64,000 bases of DNA from positions 62,582,406-62,646,405 of the forward strand of contig NC_072897.1 in NCBI RefSeq assembly GCF_027943255.1, written 5' to 3'. Numbering within the stretch: the stretch's first letter is position 1; every line of letters begins with the position of its first letter. The DNA is from Anastrepha obliqua. Lineage: Eukaryota > Arthropoda > Insecta > Diptera > Tephritidae. Of this stretch, positions 11,096-21,099 are shown piece after piece. The notes under the pieces are model-generated. The model did not search any database. It saw only the letters and a list, made by a program, of their open reading frames with translations, and had not been told where the DNA came from. The position numbers and the translations under genes are program-made.

Positions 11096-11488
11096 TTATA
11101 TTTTCAGTCTACCCCTACAAAAACGCATACAAAATGCAGAGAACGTTAATGTATAGAGAAGTCTTAATGACAGGAATGCATGGAATTTTGAGGGGCACAA
11201 TTGGTGATTTATGTTATACAGCAACAAGAGCTCAACATTATATGCCGAATGCTTGGGATGATTATCATGTGGAAACCAGAAATCATCACCAAACTCCAAC
11301 TGTTGAAAGCTAATCTTTAAAATATTTAAATAAGAAAATTGATCCATTATTAACTCCATAAAAACAAGTTTGCGATACTCATATTTTTTAAGTATTTTAC
11401 GTACAGTATCGACGTGCACATGCTTGCCAAAGAAATTTGAAATGTTTTTACATATTTGAGAAGCCGTAATTTGAGGATTATTTTTCAC
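11096..11488 (-). pseudogene. Tc1-like transposase, internally deleted
   Basis: The 130-codon minus-strand frame starts with a helix-turn-helix block (NNPQITASQICKNIS, then VHVDTVRKILKKYEYRKLVF) and jumps to the second catalytic region (a GDDFWFPHDNHPKHSAYNV block, where the usual QDN is HDN). The intervening catalytic core is missing, so an internal deletion fused the DNA-binding domain to the catalytic-domain remnant. A plus-strand reading of the same segment was considered and rejected because it has no family resemblance. Confidence 0.65.
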
Positions 11489-11556
11489 TGATAAAATAAT
11501 TCCAAAGTAATGTAGTCACAGCAAAATCAATCACAAACTAAAATAAAACCAGATGA

Positions 11557-12277
11557 TTTCCATTTCAATTCAACCGGGCTATTCGGGTCATGTTCTTCGA
11601 TTTCGATGTAACTCAAATATGTTGCTCTCTGGTCAAAATAATGAGACACATATTTTTTTGTTCGCCCGAAAAAATTTTTTTTCAAGAGTTATCGGCAATT
11701 TTGTTTTTCGGCTCAAAATCAATTTTTTTTAATTATATAAGAAAATTTTTTTTTTAACTGCTCATAACTTAGTCAAAAATGAACCGATTTTAATAATTTT
11801 TGGTTCAAAATGATCGTCATTACTTACACGAGCGATTTCATGTAGAAACAGTTGCAAAAAAGTATTTGAAAATTTTTTATTTTGCAAAAAACAAAAAGTG
11901 CGAAACAGGTTTTTTACTCAAAACTTCATTACTCAAAAACAACTCATTTTAGCTACTGGGCATTCTGCTCAATTGAAGTTTGAGGTGTCTTCTTGATTTA
12001 GAAAAAGTCATAAAAAAAATTCATTTTGAACCCAGAATTATTAAAATCGGTTCATTTTTGACTAAGTTATGGGCATTTAAAAAAAAATTTTTCTTTTATA
12101 ATTAAAAAAAATCGAGTTTGAGCCGAAAAACAAAATTGCCGATAACTCTTGAAAAAAAATTTTTTCGGGTGAACAAAAAAATACGTGTCTCATTATTTTG
12201 ACCAGAGAGTTACATATTTGAGTTACATCGAAATCGAAGAACATGACCCGAATAGCCCGGTTGAATTGAAATGGAAA
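11557..12277. repeat. 721 bp palindromic element with ~255 bp inverted arms
   Basis: Position 11557 pairs with 12277, and the inverted match continues inward for about 255 bp per side: TTTCCATTTCAATTCAACC at the left end and its complement at the right. Matching blocks include the AATGAGACACA and CAAGAGTTATCGGCAATTTTG segments and the CATAACTTAGTCAAAAATG block. A ~200 bp unpaired loop remains. There is no ORF of recognisable function. It looks like a long-TIR MITE; no target-site duplication was evident. Confidence 0.75.
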
Positions 12278-12289
12278 GCATCACCTTTA

Positions 12290-12770
12290 TTGGGTATGAA
12301 TTTGCCTCTGCATAAAGCAGGGAATCGCTGTTTTCATGTGTACGGAAACTTTTTCTGCTTCGTTGACCTGCAGTTTTTTGCTTTTGTTCTGTAAAATTTA
12401 ATTTTTAAAGGTGCACTTAGGAAAAAATGTATAGAAATTGTAGAAAAAATATTGACTACACATTTCTCACAACAATTTAAAATGTTTTACTTTTTTTACA
12501 ATAAATTTCTTATTATGCTTCTTTCATTTCTTTGTGTACGGATATTTTTTCAGGCAAGTGTGTCTGTTAACTTTGTTGAAATTCCTCAACCAAATCAAAT
12601 TTCTTCATAGAAAAATAATTCATTATCAGGCACGCAGGAAGATGGCATATACATATGTAAAAAAAAGTGAGTTTATATACATACATGCATTCATATGCGG
12701 CTGCGTGCACTCGCCACAGAAAAAATATTACAATTCACAAAAAAAAATGCAAAAAGCAACAACAATACTT
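12290..12770. other. no feature seen
   Basis: AT-rich sequence between the palindrome and a foldback-related relic. No coding or repeat structure could be supported. Confidence 0.3.
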
Positions 12771-12771
12771 G

Positions 12772-12955
12772 AAACTGTTCAGCGCCGCGGCTACTAAAAG
12801 AATCATAGCCGCTACGGCTGCGCATACAGATTATTTTGTTCTAGTAGTCGATAGGCTTAGAATTTTAGCGCCTATGAATGTATTTTGTTCTTTTCTTGTG
12901 TTCGCAAGGCTTACAATTTTAGCTTTGGACGCCATACGCATTTAGAGGAATAAAG
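12772..12955 (+). repeat. diverged relative of the giant-foldback arm sequence
   Basis: This stretch matches 51112-51225 (and, inverted, 57515-57625). Shared blocks are TTCAGCGCCG, AGAATCATRGCCGCT, GAATGTATTTTGTT, GGCTTAGA and the AGCTTTGG.CG.CAT.CGCAT segment. Here a ~70 bp internal section is present twice. It shows that arm sequences of the 49-59 kb foldback also exist outside it. Confidence 0.65.
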
Positions 12956-13980
12956 TGAGTGCTCCTTGTGTACGGTTGTATGTACATGCATATGCGTATG
13001 ATTCGGGTATTTACTCCCTTGTGAAATTAGTCAGTGTACTCCACCTACCGCTACTGCTCTCGCTTCTACTGTTCTGCTACTAAATCATAGCTGCTATTTA
13101 AGCAGTGCTCGTTTTTGTTTTAGTATATACCGGGTGATTTTTTAGCTATTATCATTTTAAACAGGGCTCGAATCATAACATTCGTGCACCGATCAACAAC
13201 CATACGAAAGAAAATTACGCGACACGTCAATCGTATAAGCTGAAACAAACGAATGCAGACGGGTCGTAGTTTATTTTCAATTCACAATCGTTTTCGAGTT
13301 CCACATTGCTTTGGATCGTATTTTTAGGTCACAATAGATGTGGAACTGTCAAAATTGCTGAAAAACTAAAAAATTGCAAATAAAATACAAATATAACAAA
13401 TAAAATATAACAATGGATCCGACTTTTTTTATATGTGAGTTCCAGTGAAAGTGATGGAGAAGAAAAAATAGTGCGGAGGCAGCTAAAAGAAAAGAGCAAT
13501 CCTTTGGCACTCCCAAACACAGCGTAAGTATGTAAATAGTTAATTATTCTAGCTCAATTACCAACTTTTCGTTGCAGGTTCCTTAAACGATTCCGTCTGA
13601 CCAATGAGGCCTTCGAATTTGTTCTACAGGAAATAAATTTAACGAAATCAGACACCAAAGCGATGGCTCCAGTGCTACAATTGGCAGCTACACTTTCACT
13701 TTTGGCTAACGGTGGGTACCAGCACAGTGTTGGCAGCGACTATTTGATCGGTATGAGCCAGAGCACTGTTTCGAAGTTAACATCCCACCGTCCTGACAGA
13801 AATGGAAAGGAAGTTATGCCCGCAGTTAATACGATTTGCGCCAGAAGATTCACTTAGCTGCAAGGAGTGGTTTGTGGAGCAGTACAAAATACCTGGAGGT
13901 AAATACAGACAACTTAAATTATATTTTTACTAATTATAGTAAATTTTTAGTTATAGGATGCGTTGATGGCACTCACATCG

Positions 13981-16860
13981 CACACTGGTTGCGCTTATAT
14001 GGGGCTGGTGGCCAAAAATACTTCCCGTAAAGATAGAGAGCTGAAATTTTTTTCTGGGTATTAGAGATGAATTTAGATAGCTTACAGTAAATATTTGTGA
14101 AAGAGAAACTCCCCGACTCCCCCTGCGCTCCAGCAATAAATAATTTAAAAAATTCGTGATTCCATTTTTTCAATCATATATAACAGCAAATATTATTTAA
14201 TTATAAGATAATAAAAATGATGAAAATTAAAGATGAATAATAAACAAAGTTAACATACGTCATCCAATAAATCATATGTAGATGATAAAAAAGTGGATTT
14301 CTGATTCTTTGGCAGATTTCTTTGACCTGTTATAAAAGGGTCTGATCTCAAAAGAAGCATTTTAATTAAATCTGTATTTGTCAGTATACGAGACATCTTC
14401 CTAGTGTGCTGCAGCCGGCACTTTTTTATTTCTTTATTGTTTGACTCTGCAGCTTCCTCTGAGAGCTCTCCAATCGAAACCAAAGCGTGCTCTATAACCT
14501 TTGGTGCATGAATTAGAATTTTATGCACTGTTGCTGCAAGGTAGCACCATGGATACATTTCAATTAATTTATTCGCTGTATCTAGTGCGAATTTTTCGAA
14601 TTTTTTTATATTTATTTTGTATCCTGATGCTAAGGCTTGCAGTATCTTAGTGCATCGGGCAATAACTTCTTCATCAATACCTGTAATCTGAGATGCTAAG
14701 CTTGGGTTACTGAAAAATTTTCTAGCAGTATTGCCATCGTTGGAGTTTCCTCTACCTCCATCCTTTGGCGTATCGACCAGTAACCCCATTTTCTCTCGAA
14801 ACTCCGCTTGAATTTGATGTTTTTTCTTTAATACAATAGACTTGAGTTCTCCCGATCGTACTTGCCAAAGCTTTACATCCAGCTTGTACGAAATGTGCAA
14901 GAAATATTCGAAGAACCGGATATATGAATGAAGTGGTGATAGCCCGAATTCAAAATACTTTTCTTGCACATCTCTTCCAACACATTCTTCAATATTATTC
15001 ATTTCTGTAGGCTATGCTCCACATATAAAGCATTTCATCGAGGACGTGTTGCTTAACGCGTTGCAAACTTTACCATCCACCATGGTTAATTGAAGGGCGT
15101 GCTTTATAGAAAATGTTGTATTGCAAATTTTGTGCTCTGTTGTCTTCAAGTTAGCTATTTTCTCCTTGAAGTAGAGCTCTTCTTCGACGGAAAGTGCGGC
15201 GGTCTCCTTTTTAAATTGAAGCCTGAGTGGCCTACAATATCGGGTAGACGATAGCCTGGGAGTTTTCCATATTACTTTAGAGTCGGTTACAAGCTGAAGT
15301 GGGACGTACGATGTGACAAATAAACTTTTCTCGTCATTAATACAATTGGAAAACTTTTGTTTATATTCGCTGTGGCCAGTGCTGCCATCGAATCCCCATT
15401 TTCCAATTAATGTTAGAGTTTTTTCAGTTTCATCCAAACGTTCTTCAATTAAACTCTTTTGAAGCTCTAAAATACTTGAAGCCGTGTTGTCTAAAAGGCT
15501 TTGTAGTTCCACTTCTGCATGTGTTTCGTCTACAACAATATTATTTGGATATCTCAATGTTTTGAACTTAAGAATTTTTTCGTATCTTGGCAATAAGTTA
15601 TAGGAAACTTCTGAATTTATAAATGATCTAATGACCAAGTATTGGTGTTTGGACAACCCAATGTCGACGACAAGCGACAAGACCTTTTCAATATTTATTT
15701 CAGTTGCATTAAGGCTTGGCTGAGAATCAGATGAGCGCAAAACAGAAGCTGCAGACTCATCATGCTTTTGTAGTAGGGCTATTCGGCGACGTTTCGTCCT
15801 TTTTGAGGACTCAACAAAATCCATTTTGGGCCGTCCACGACTAGAACTCAGATCAATTTGTTGAGCACTACCAGTAGGCTTCAGGACAATAAATTCTTTA
15901 GTTTTTAGCCATTCAGATTGGTATTGTACAACTAAACTTCTAATTCTTTTGTACTGAATCCAGAAGGCAAATATCTTTTTGCAAATGTACTGAATACATT
16001 TCTTAAGGTCAATCGTATTGACTTCGTAGCCTTTGCTTTTTATGTTTAGTGCCAGTAAATTATTTATGCCTTGCATTTTTTCGGCATTCGTGCCTTTTTC
16101 TTTGCACCAAAGATCAAAAATGTGGATGCGTGAAAACACACAGTTATAAGATGCTCCTATACAAAGAAAATAATATGTGCAAAGCAAACATAAATTAGTA
16201 CAGTAAATTTAATGTAAGAAAAGGTACAAAACAAACGACGAAAACGAAACCAACAACACAAAGATCAACTGATAACGGTGGATATTTGTCCCATGAAAAT
16301 AAATAAGACCACTTTAGTTTATTTATGAATATAAGGTAATTAGCAACTTTTAGCAACTAAACTTTTCATGATTATTACCTTAAAACATTGACAAATACAG
16401 TGATGACACTCTCAATGGGGGCATCCGGGGGCAACACAACTAAAACTTTTAGTAAACATAAAAAAGACGTACACAAAATGCACAAAAAAGGTTAAGACGT
16501 TCAAAATCACACCAAAATGTTTGAATTGATAAAATAACCTTTAAATAAACATTTATTAAAGTAAATACCTTCAATTACAAAATCCATTTTAAATTATTAA
16601 TATCGGACCACTTTGTCAAACGTTTGATCACTTTGAAGTACGAATTCGCAATGACAAAGTACAAACAAAGCTCAGACGGGCTGCAAAAATGTACACAAGT
16701 TCATTCTTTCAATGCTATTTTTAAAAAGTTCCGTTAGATTTGCGGAAAAACCGGTTTGGCATTTTGAAGATTGAATATTTTAGTGTCAATTTGTGTTCGT
16801 TTTGTCCAACTATTTTGTGATGAAATTTTTGATTTTTGGCCTATGGACGCAACCAGTGTG
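13981..16860 (-). mobile_element. Transib DNA transposon, nearly intact
   Basis: The terminal repeat CACACTGGTTGCG begins at 13981 and is mirrored at 16860. It is flanked by the perfect 5 bp duplication CATCG (13976-13980 and 16861-16865), the duplication length and GC-containing target expected for Transib. The terminal heptamer CACACTG differs by one base from the RAG recombination heptamer CACAGTG, consistent with the known Transib-RAG1 relationship. The element is 2,880 bp and encodes one transposase on the minus strand. It sits inside the conserved GTHI motif of the Harbinger transposase, leaving no doubt about insertion order. Confidence 0.95.
14250..16587 (-). pseudogene. Transib transposase, RAG1-core-like, one in-frame TAG
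   Basis: Proposed gene: exon 1 at 16587-16569 (ATG plus 16 nt, ending before GTATTT), a 412 nt intron, exon 2 from 16156 (after TTTGTATAG) to 14250. Together they give a continuous 641-codon frame with a single internal stop, TAG at 15014-15012, after the motif MKCFICGA. Conserved acidic positions are visible: FDGSTGHSEYKQKF (first catalytic D region), MVDGKVCNAL (second), and EEAAESNNKEIKKCR (catalytic E). A LPRYEKILKFKTLRYPNNIVV block and a zinc-binding CFICG follow family expectation. A single substitution or readthrough separates it from an open frame. Splice sites are inference. Confidence 0.9.
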
Positions 16861-17836
16861 CATCGGCTTGCAAAAACCTACAGCAAACGAGCACATGTAC
16901 TTCAATAGGAAAGGCTATCATAGCATCAACGCAATGGTAGTAAGTAGCTATTACAATATATTGCTTGAATAAATGTGATATTTGTTACAATCTTTTTACT
17001 AGGTATGTGACCACACCTACAAAATTTTGGCAATCAATTGCCAATACGGTGGTTCAGCTCACGACTCCTTCATTTGGAAACATTCAGACCAGAGAAGAGT
17101 TTTGGAAGAACGATTTCAGGACAATAGGCAGGATAACTCATGGCTTTTAGGTATGTTCCCAATCCTTCAAATCTTCGCAACGTGTATTCCACTGATTTTT
17201 TTACTTTGTAACAGGGGATTCTGGCTACCCACTTGAACCATGGTGCATAACCCCTTATAGAAATGCTTTGGATGGTTTAACTGAAGCAATTTTCCATGAT
17301 ATTCACTCCAAGGCAAGATGCATTATTGAAAGAAGCATTGGAATTCTAAAAGGGCGCTGGAGAATTAGGATATGGCAAGAGAGGACGATACCATACTACA
17401 AAAGTGGCAAGATTTGCTAACGTATGTGCTGTATTACATAACGTCTGCATTAAATTTAAAATTAACTACAATCCTCAGAATTATGACTCTGACCATTCAC
17501 TTGAAATCAACGCCGGTGAAGCAAATCATCTCACTACAATAGGCCAAACAATAAGAGACCAAATAAGATATTCCTTACTACATTTTTCTCGAAATTAAAA
17601 ATATATGTACACATATATATGCCTTTGTACTATACTTAAAGTGAAATAAAAAGATATGCAAACTAATTTTTTATTTATTTTTATCACATACTTTATTTAT
17701 CACATAAAAATGTTCGTCAGTCGTAAATACTTAAATACTAAAGAATACAAAAGTAAATCACATAAAATCCAAAACCTTATAAAATAAAAAAAATCTCCAA
17801 TGAATACTTAAAACTAAAATATAAAATAACAGGTAC

Positions 17837-18669
17837 TTATTTCCCTAAGCTGTCGCGTAGGGCTTCTAGTTGCAGTCTTTTAATTTCAAGGTCAATCTCG
17901 CGCGTTGCTTGCTGGATGCGATGTTTCTCCTCTTTTATTGCCAGCATTCTCTCTTGCGCTAGCACCAGTCTGTCCAATTTTGAGTCCAAACTCCTTTGGA
18001 ATTCATGCATAGATTTAAAATTTTTTTGGAGCAACGCCAGCTTCTCGTCACTTCCACTCTTTTTCCCCGCTGTTCTGCTTCGCGGAGTTTTGGTGCAGAC
18101 AGGAGTGTTTATTGATGGGCCTGGTAAGGAGCTGTGACAAGAGTTTGCCTCCTCCTCATTGCATTCACTGCCACTGATGTTGTGTGGTGTTCGCGCACTT
18201 GGAGAACTTCCAAATGCTAGAACATTTTGGATTCCCTCTACACAAGCCTCAAGTCCAGCTGCTTCGATTAGTATCTCCTCACTGGCAGTAATCACATTTT
18301 CGGTAAAAGGTCTTCCACCAGTCCGCTGTTTAGAAACTTTGTTGAAAGAAAGCTTTTTTTTGCCACGAATAATAATAAGTTTTCAAAATATTGTATATCA
18401 TTTATATACACACCTTCCTCCACATCTTGGCATCTTTAACTGGGGGCCCAATAGCATTCAATTTCGTTGCCAGCTCCTCCCACAGTCTACCTGTCGTATA
18501 TCTGCCTTGCGCGGTATTCGGCAGTTGGTTTTTTGCCAAGCCGGGGTTGTTGGCCATATACTCCGCCATCAGATCTTTTTGGGTGGGGTTGAGTTTATTA
18601 AAATTCGTCCTATAATAAATTTATTATAAAAACCATATTTAATTATATATTTTTACAATTAACTTACAT
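17837..18669 (-). CDS. Harbinger accessory Myb/SANT-like DNA-binding protein
   Basis: Three exons fit: AT of the start codon at 18669-18668, then 18609-18414, then 18325-17837, with introns of 58 and 88 nt. The start codon would be split by intron 1 (AT|G), unless coding extends further upstream. The protein (~228 aa) begins TNFNKLNPTQKDLMAEYMA, followed by LWEELATKLNAIGPPVKD and MWRK, the trihelix/Myb-like domain typical of the second Harbinger protein. The C-terminal half has a coiled-coil-like SLDSKLDRLVLAQERMLAIK segment. This protein helps Harbinger transposase reach nuclei and bind TIRs in studied systems. No stop or frameshift is visible, so it is open while the transposase is broken. 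Confidence 0.8.
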
Positions 18670-18899
18670 CCTTGCTTTAATTTGGTCGTTTACGAGCGGC
18701 TGTCGGTGTTCGAATGACAGTACGATCAATCGAGTACGTTCAGCACTCGTTCACAATTGTCATGATACGAAACTACAATAAGAAGGTACGTTCACGTACG
18801 CCATACTCCGAAATATGCATTTCTCAGTGACGAGTGGTACGTTCGCGAATGTGATGATTCGAGCCCAGTTTAAACAGCTGATGCATGTTTCGCGTTTTG

Positions 18900-19960
18900 T
18901 TTCACTGTCAAAAATCTCCAGTTTGGCCTATAATTTAATCATGAATCGTCTTACAAACGAACAACGCTTACAAATCATTGAATTTTATTATAAAAATGCG
19001 TGTTCTGTTAAGAAAGTTTATCCATTTTATGGTCAGTTTAATCGACCCACTGAAGCGGCTATTCGAGCTATTGTTACTGAATTTAGAACCAAATTTACAT
19101 TATTGGACATCAAACCACCAACACGCTTATGTAGAGTGCGAACTGAAGAAAATATCGCAGCTGTATCTGTCAGTATTAATGATGACTATCGATTCGTCGC
19201 CGTGCGAAGCAATTGGGCCTCTGTTACTCAACAACGTGGAAAATTTTGCTAAAGGACTTAGGTGTGTAGCCTTTCAAAATACAACTGGTGCAAGAATTGA
19301 AGCCGAACAACCTACCGCAACGCAGAATTTTTGTTGAATGGGCTCTTGGAAAGTTGGCTGAAGATCCACTTGTTATCGAAAAATTGTGTTCAGCGACGAA
19401 GCTCGTTTTTGGATCAATGGGTACGTAAATAAGCAGAATTGTCGATTTTGGAGTGAAGATCAGCCAGAAGAATTGCAAGAGCTACGAAGGTATCCAGAAA
19501 AGGTCACAGTTTGGTGCGGTTTATGGGCTGGAGGTATCATTGGACCGTAGTTCTTCAAAGATGGTGCGAATCGTAATGTAACTGTGAATGGTGAGCGCTA
19601 CCGTTAAATGATATCCAACTTTTTTTTTGCCCAAAATGCAAGAGCTTGACTTGCATGACATGTGGTTTCAGCAAGACAGTGCCATATGCTACACAGCACA
19701 AGTAACAATGGACTTGTTGAGAGGCGAGTTCGGTGAATATTTTATTTCACGTTCGGGACCTGTCAATTGGCCACCCAGATCGTGCGATATAACGCCTTTA
19801 GATTATTTTTTGTGGGGCTATGTTAAAGCTCATGTCTATTCGACAAACCTGCTTCAATTAACGCATTGGAAGACAACATTAAAGCATTTAAATGTGAGAT
19901 ACCGGCCGAAACATTGGAAAGAGTATGCCAAAATTGGACTAAGCGGATGGACCATTTGAA
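18900..19960 (+). pseudogene. mariner-like transposase (copy 1)
   Basis: It starts at ATG 18942 (NRLTNEQRLQIIEFYYKNAC), runs in frame through the first helix-turn-helix and RVRTEENIAAVSVSI to ~19250, then needs frame changes for the catalytic core: a decayed first-aspartate segment near 19390, EELQELRRYPEKVTVWCGLW, a WFQQDSAICYTAQVTMDLLRG block (second D, QQDSA instead of QQDGA), and NWPPRSCDITPLDYFLWGYV near 19770 (third D). A TAG occurs in the IIGP*FFKDG segment near 19548. The gene is inactive. The same family is represented at 33280-34198. Confidence 0.85.
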
Positions 19961-20059
19961 GCGCAGTCACGGTCAGGTTAGGTTAGGTTAGGCGTCTTTT
20001 GATCTTTACATATGTATGCACCCAAATACTCGTATGTATGTAAATATGTTGTTTCTTTT

Positions 20060-20240
20060 AGTTTAGTTTTTGAAGCTACCAAGATAGTAAGTAAAAAAAA
20101 AATTTATAATTTAACAAAGGTTAAAAAGCCACTCTGAGAAGATTTTAGTGCTATTGAAAATTTGTTGATGCTTATAGAATTTTATGTTTTGAAAATGCAA
20201 ATCAAATTTTTTGCTCCTTTTGAAGTTACCCAAGAATATA
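20060..20240 (+). repeat. dispersed repeat, second copy at 24700-24885
   Basis: Both copies share GAAGCTACC.A, an A/T-rich spacer, ACTCTGAGAAGATTT, GAAAATTTGTTG and a TTATA.AATTT block in the same order and orientation. There is no coding content. It is probably the tail region of an unidentified retroelement. Confidence 0.6.
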
Positions 20241-20253
20241 AGATCTCATTCCC

Positions 20254-20500
20254 TCAGCCCTTCTTATCATTTAAAACCTTTTTATAAATTTTAAAAATCT
20301 TTGATTTTACTGAATAGAAATTAAAGCTATAGAGGTATATTAATAGTAAAAATAAAAACAAAAATAACAGATAATACTGCAGAACCACAACGACCTTTTT
20401 GAATAAGGAGTATCTTATCTTGTTACGTAACCTCAAAGACAGCAAACACGTCGTTTACCTGCTACAAGTGTGATGTCGTCGGCGTATCTAATGTTATTTT
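20254..20500 (-). pseudogene. LINE fragment with YADD box; repeat partner at 31437-31640
   Basis: The minus strand at 20500-20430 reads NIRYADDITLVAGKR, the catalytic box of a LINE reverse transcriptase, cut off at 20501 by a mariner derivative. The adjoining 20254-20445 is repeated at 31437-31640 with blocks such as GTACCTTATCTTGTTAC (GTATCTTATCTTGTTAC here) and CGTAACCTCAAA. RTE/BovB-like is likely but not certain. Confidence 0.5.
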
Positions 20501-20501
20501 T

Positions 20502-21096
20502 AGGGTCCGCCATATAACTTTACGGAATTAAAAATGCTATAAAAAAGAAACTACTCAATATTTTTCCAAACTGTTTTTTATTTTGAAGTACAATCCTTTC
20601 GGTTAATGATGGAACACAGCTTCATTCATATGGCTGCCTCGGCTACCATACCAAGGTCTTTACGCAAAATTCATCTCAATGAAATGTCCAATTGTTGAGA
20701 ACAACGGTGAACTGATGTTCCTGGTGATTCACGAACCCTCTCGGCCACAGCAGCAATATTTTCGGGTGTACGTACGGTGTTTGGTCGGTCACGCGTTGGT
20801 TTGTCAATAAGCAACCCAGTTTCTATTACTTTTTTCGCAAAGTAACGCACATACGCTTGATTCGGTGCTTTTCTTCTTCCCATTGCCCTACGTAATTTTC
20901 GTACACATTCTGTAACATTACCATGATTTTCAAAGTAATGTCGCAATATTTCCCAGCGTTCTTTGAGCATATACACAACCATTTTCGTTCAGCGGAAGAA
21001 TAAAACTAATTTTCTGTCAAATCAGATGACAGCTAAGTGTTACCATTCTTCAAATAATACCTAGTTCAAATCCGTAACGATAGATGACGGGCCCTG
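20502..21096 (-). mobile_element. mariner-like deletion derivative
   Basis: The ends carry inverted repeats: AGGGTCCGCCATATAACTTT at about 20502 and the complementary AGGGCCCGTCATCTATCGTT reading inward from 21096, 22 of 28 bases alike. Between them is a transposase lacking its catalytic core. It separates two minus-strand RTE-like fragments, so it may be inserted in one old LINE copy. Confidence 0.6.
20671..20982 (-). pseudogene. mariner-like transposase N-terminus
   Basis: The 103-codon frame begins MVVYMLKERWEILRHYFENH and has NVTECVRKLRRAMGRRKAP, VIETGLLIDKPTRDRPNTV and RTPENIAAVAERV, the paired helix-turn-helix region of this mariner-like group. Directly after LDISLR the reading jumps to the extreme C-terminus (GSHMNEAVFHH-like at ~20640-20600), so the DDD core has been deleted, producing a MITE-like derivative. 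Confidence 0.75.
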
Positions 21097-21099
21097 TAT

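Larger units (their letters stand above)
13413..17598 (+). pseudogene. Harbinger transposase gene (DDE_Tnp_4 type), interrupted by Transib
   Basis: Five exons can be laid out with standard splice sites: 13413-13523, 13578-13898, 13951-16939 (containing the 2.88 kb Transib), 17003-17150 and 17215-17598. Exon 2 gives FLKRFRLTNEAFEFVLQEI and HSVGSDYLIGMSQSTVSKL. Exon 3 gives the first catalytic D in GCVDGTHI and NEHMYFNRKGYHSINAMV. Exon 5 gives the second D in GDSGYP and the E in IIERSIGILKGRWRI. Frameshifts lie in a T run at ~13421, near 13780 and near 17370-17400. The Transib cuts exon 3 right after GTHI. All three catalytic residues survive, but no product can be made. Confidence 0.9.
13165..18865 (+). 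mobile_element. autonomous-type PIF/Harbinger transposon containing a Transib
   Basis: The terminal inverted repeat starts GGCTCGAATCAT(A/C)ACATTCG at 13165 and is mirrored at 18865. The flanks carry the 3 bp duplication CAG (13162-13164 and 18866-18868), the CWG-type target expected for PIF/Harbinger. It encodes the two proteins typical of the superfamily, a DDE transposase on the plus strand and a Myb/SANT-like protein convergent on the minus strand. Subtracting the 2.88 kb Transib plus its 5 bp duplication leaves a ~2.8 kb Harbinger. It is inserted in mariner copy 1, close to that element's 5' end. Confidence 0.93.
13131..19973 (+). mobile_element. mariner-like element (copy 1), split by a Harbinger, 3' end missing
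   Basis: The 5' end begins GGGTGATTTTTTAGCTATTA at 13135 and the element resumes at 18866 as CAGTTTAAACAGCTG. Joined without the insertion, it matches the 5' end of copy 2 (34198 downward on the minus strand). It continues through the transposase to about 19973, where the match stops at a short (GGTTA)n stretch; no 3' terminal repeat follows. A GGTTAG-type stretch like this is also the complement of the LOA-like LINE tail seen at ~31370. Confidence 0.85.

Noticed and set aside
11100..11310. Plus-strand open frame of ~70 codons
   Set aside because: It overlaps the minus-strand Tc1 frame, which has clear helix-turn-helix and catalytic motifs; the plus reading has no family resemblance.
12185..12394. 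Open frame of 69 codons at the right edge of the palindrome
   Set aside because: It runs from inside the inverted arm into unique sequence; no start context or protein similarity.
19974..19996. GGTTAGGTTAGG stretch as an insect telomere (TTAGG) repeat
   Set aside because: Only three to four units, flies of this group generally lack TTAGG telomeres, and the sequence is the complement of a LINE tail like that at ~31370.
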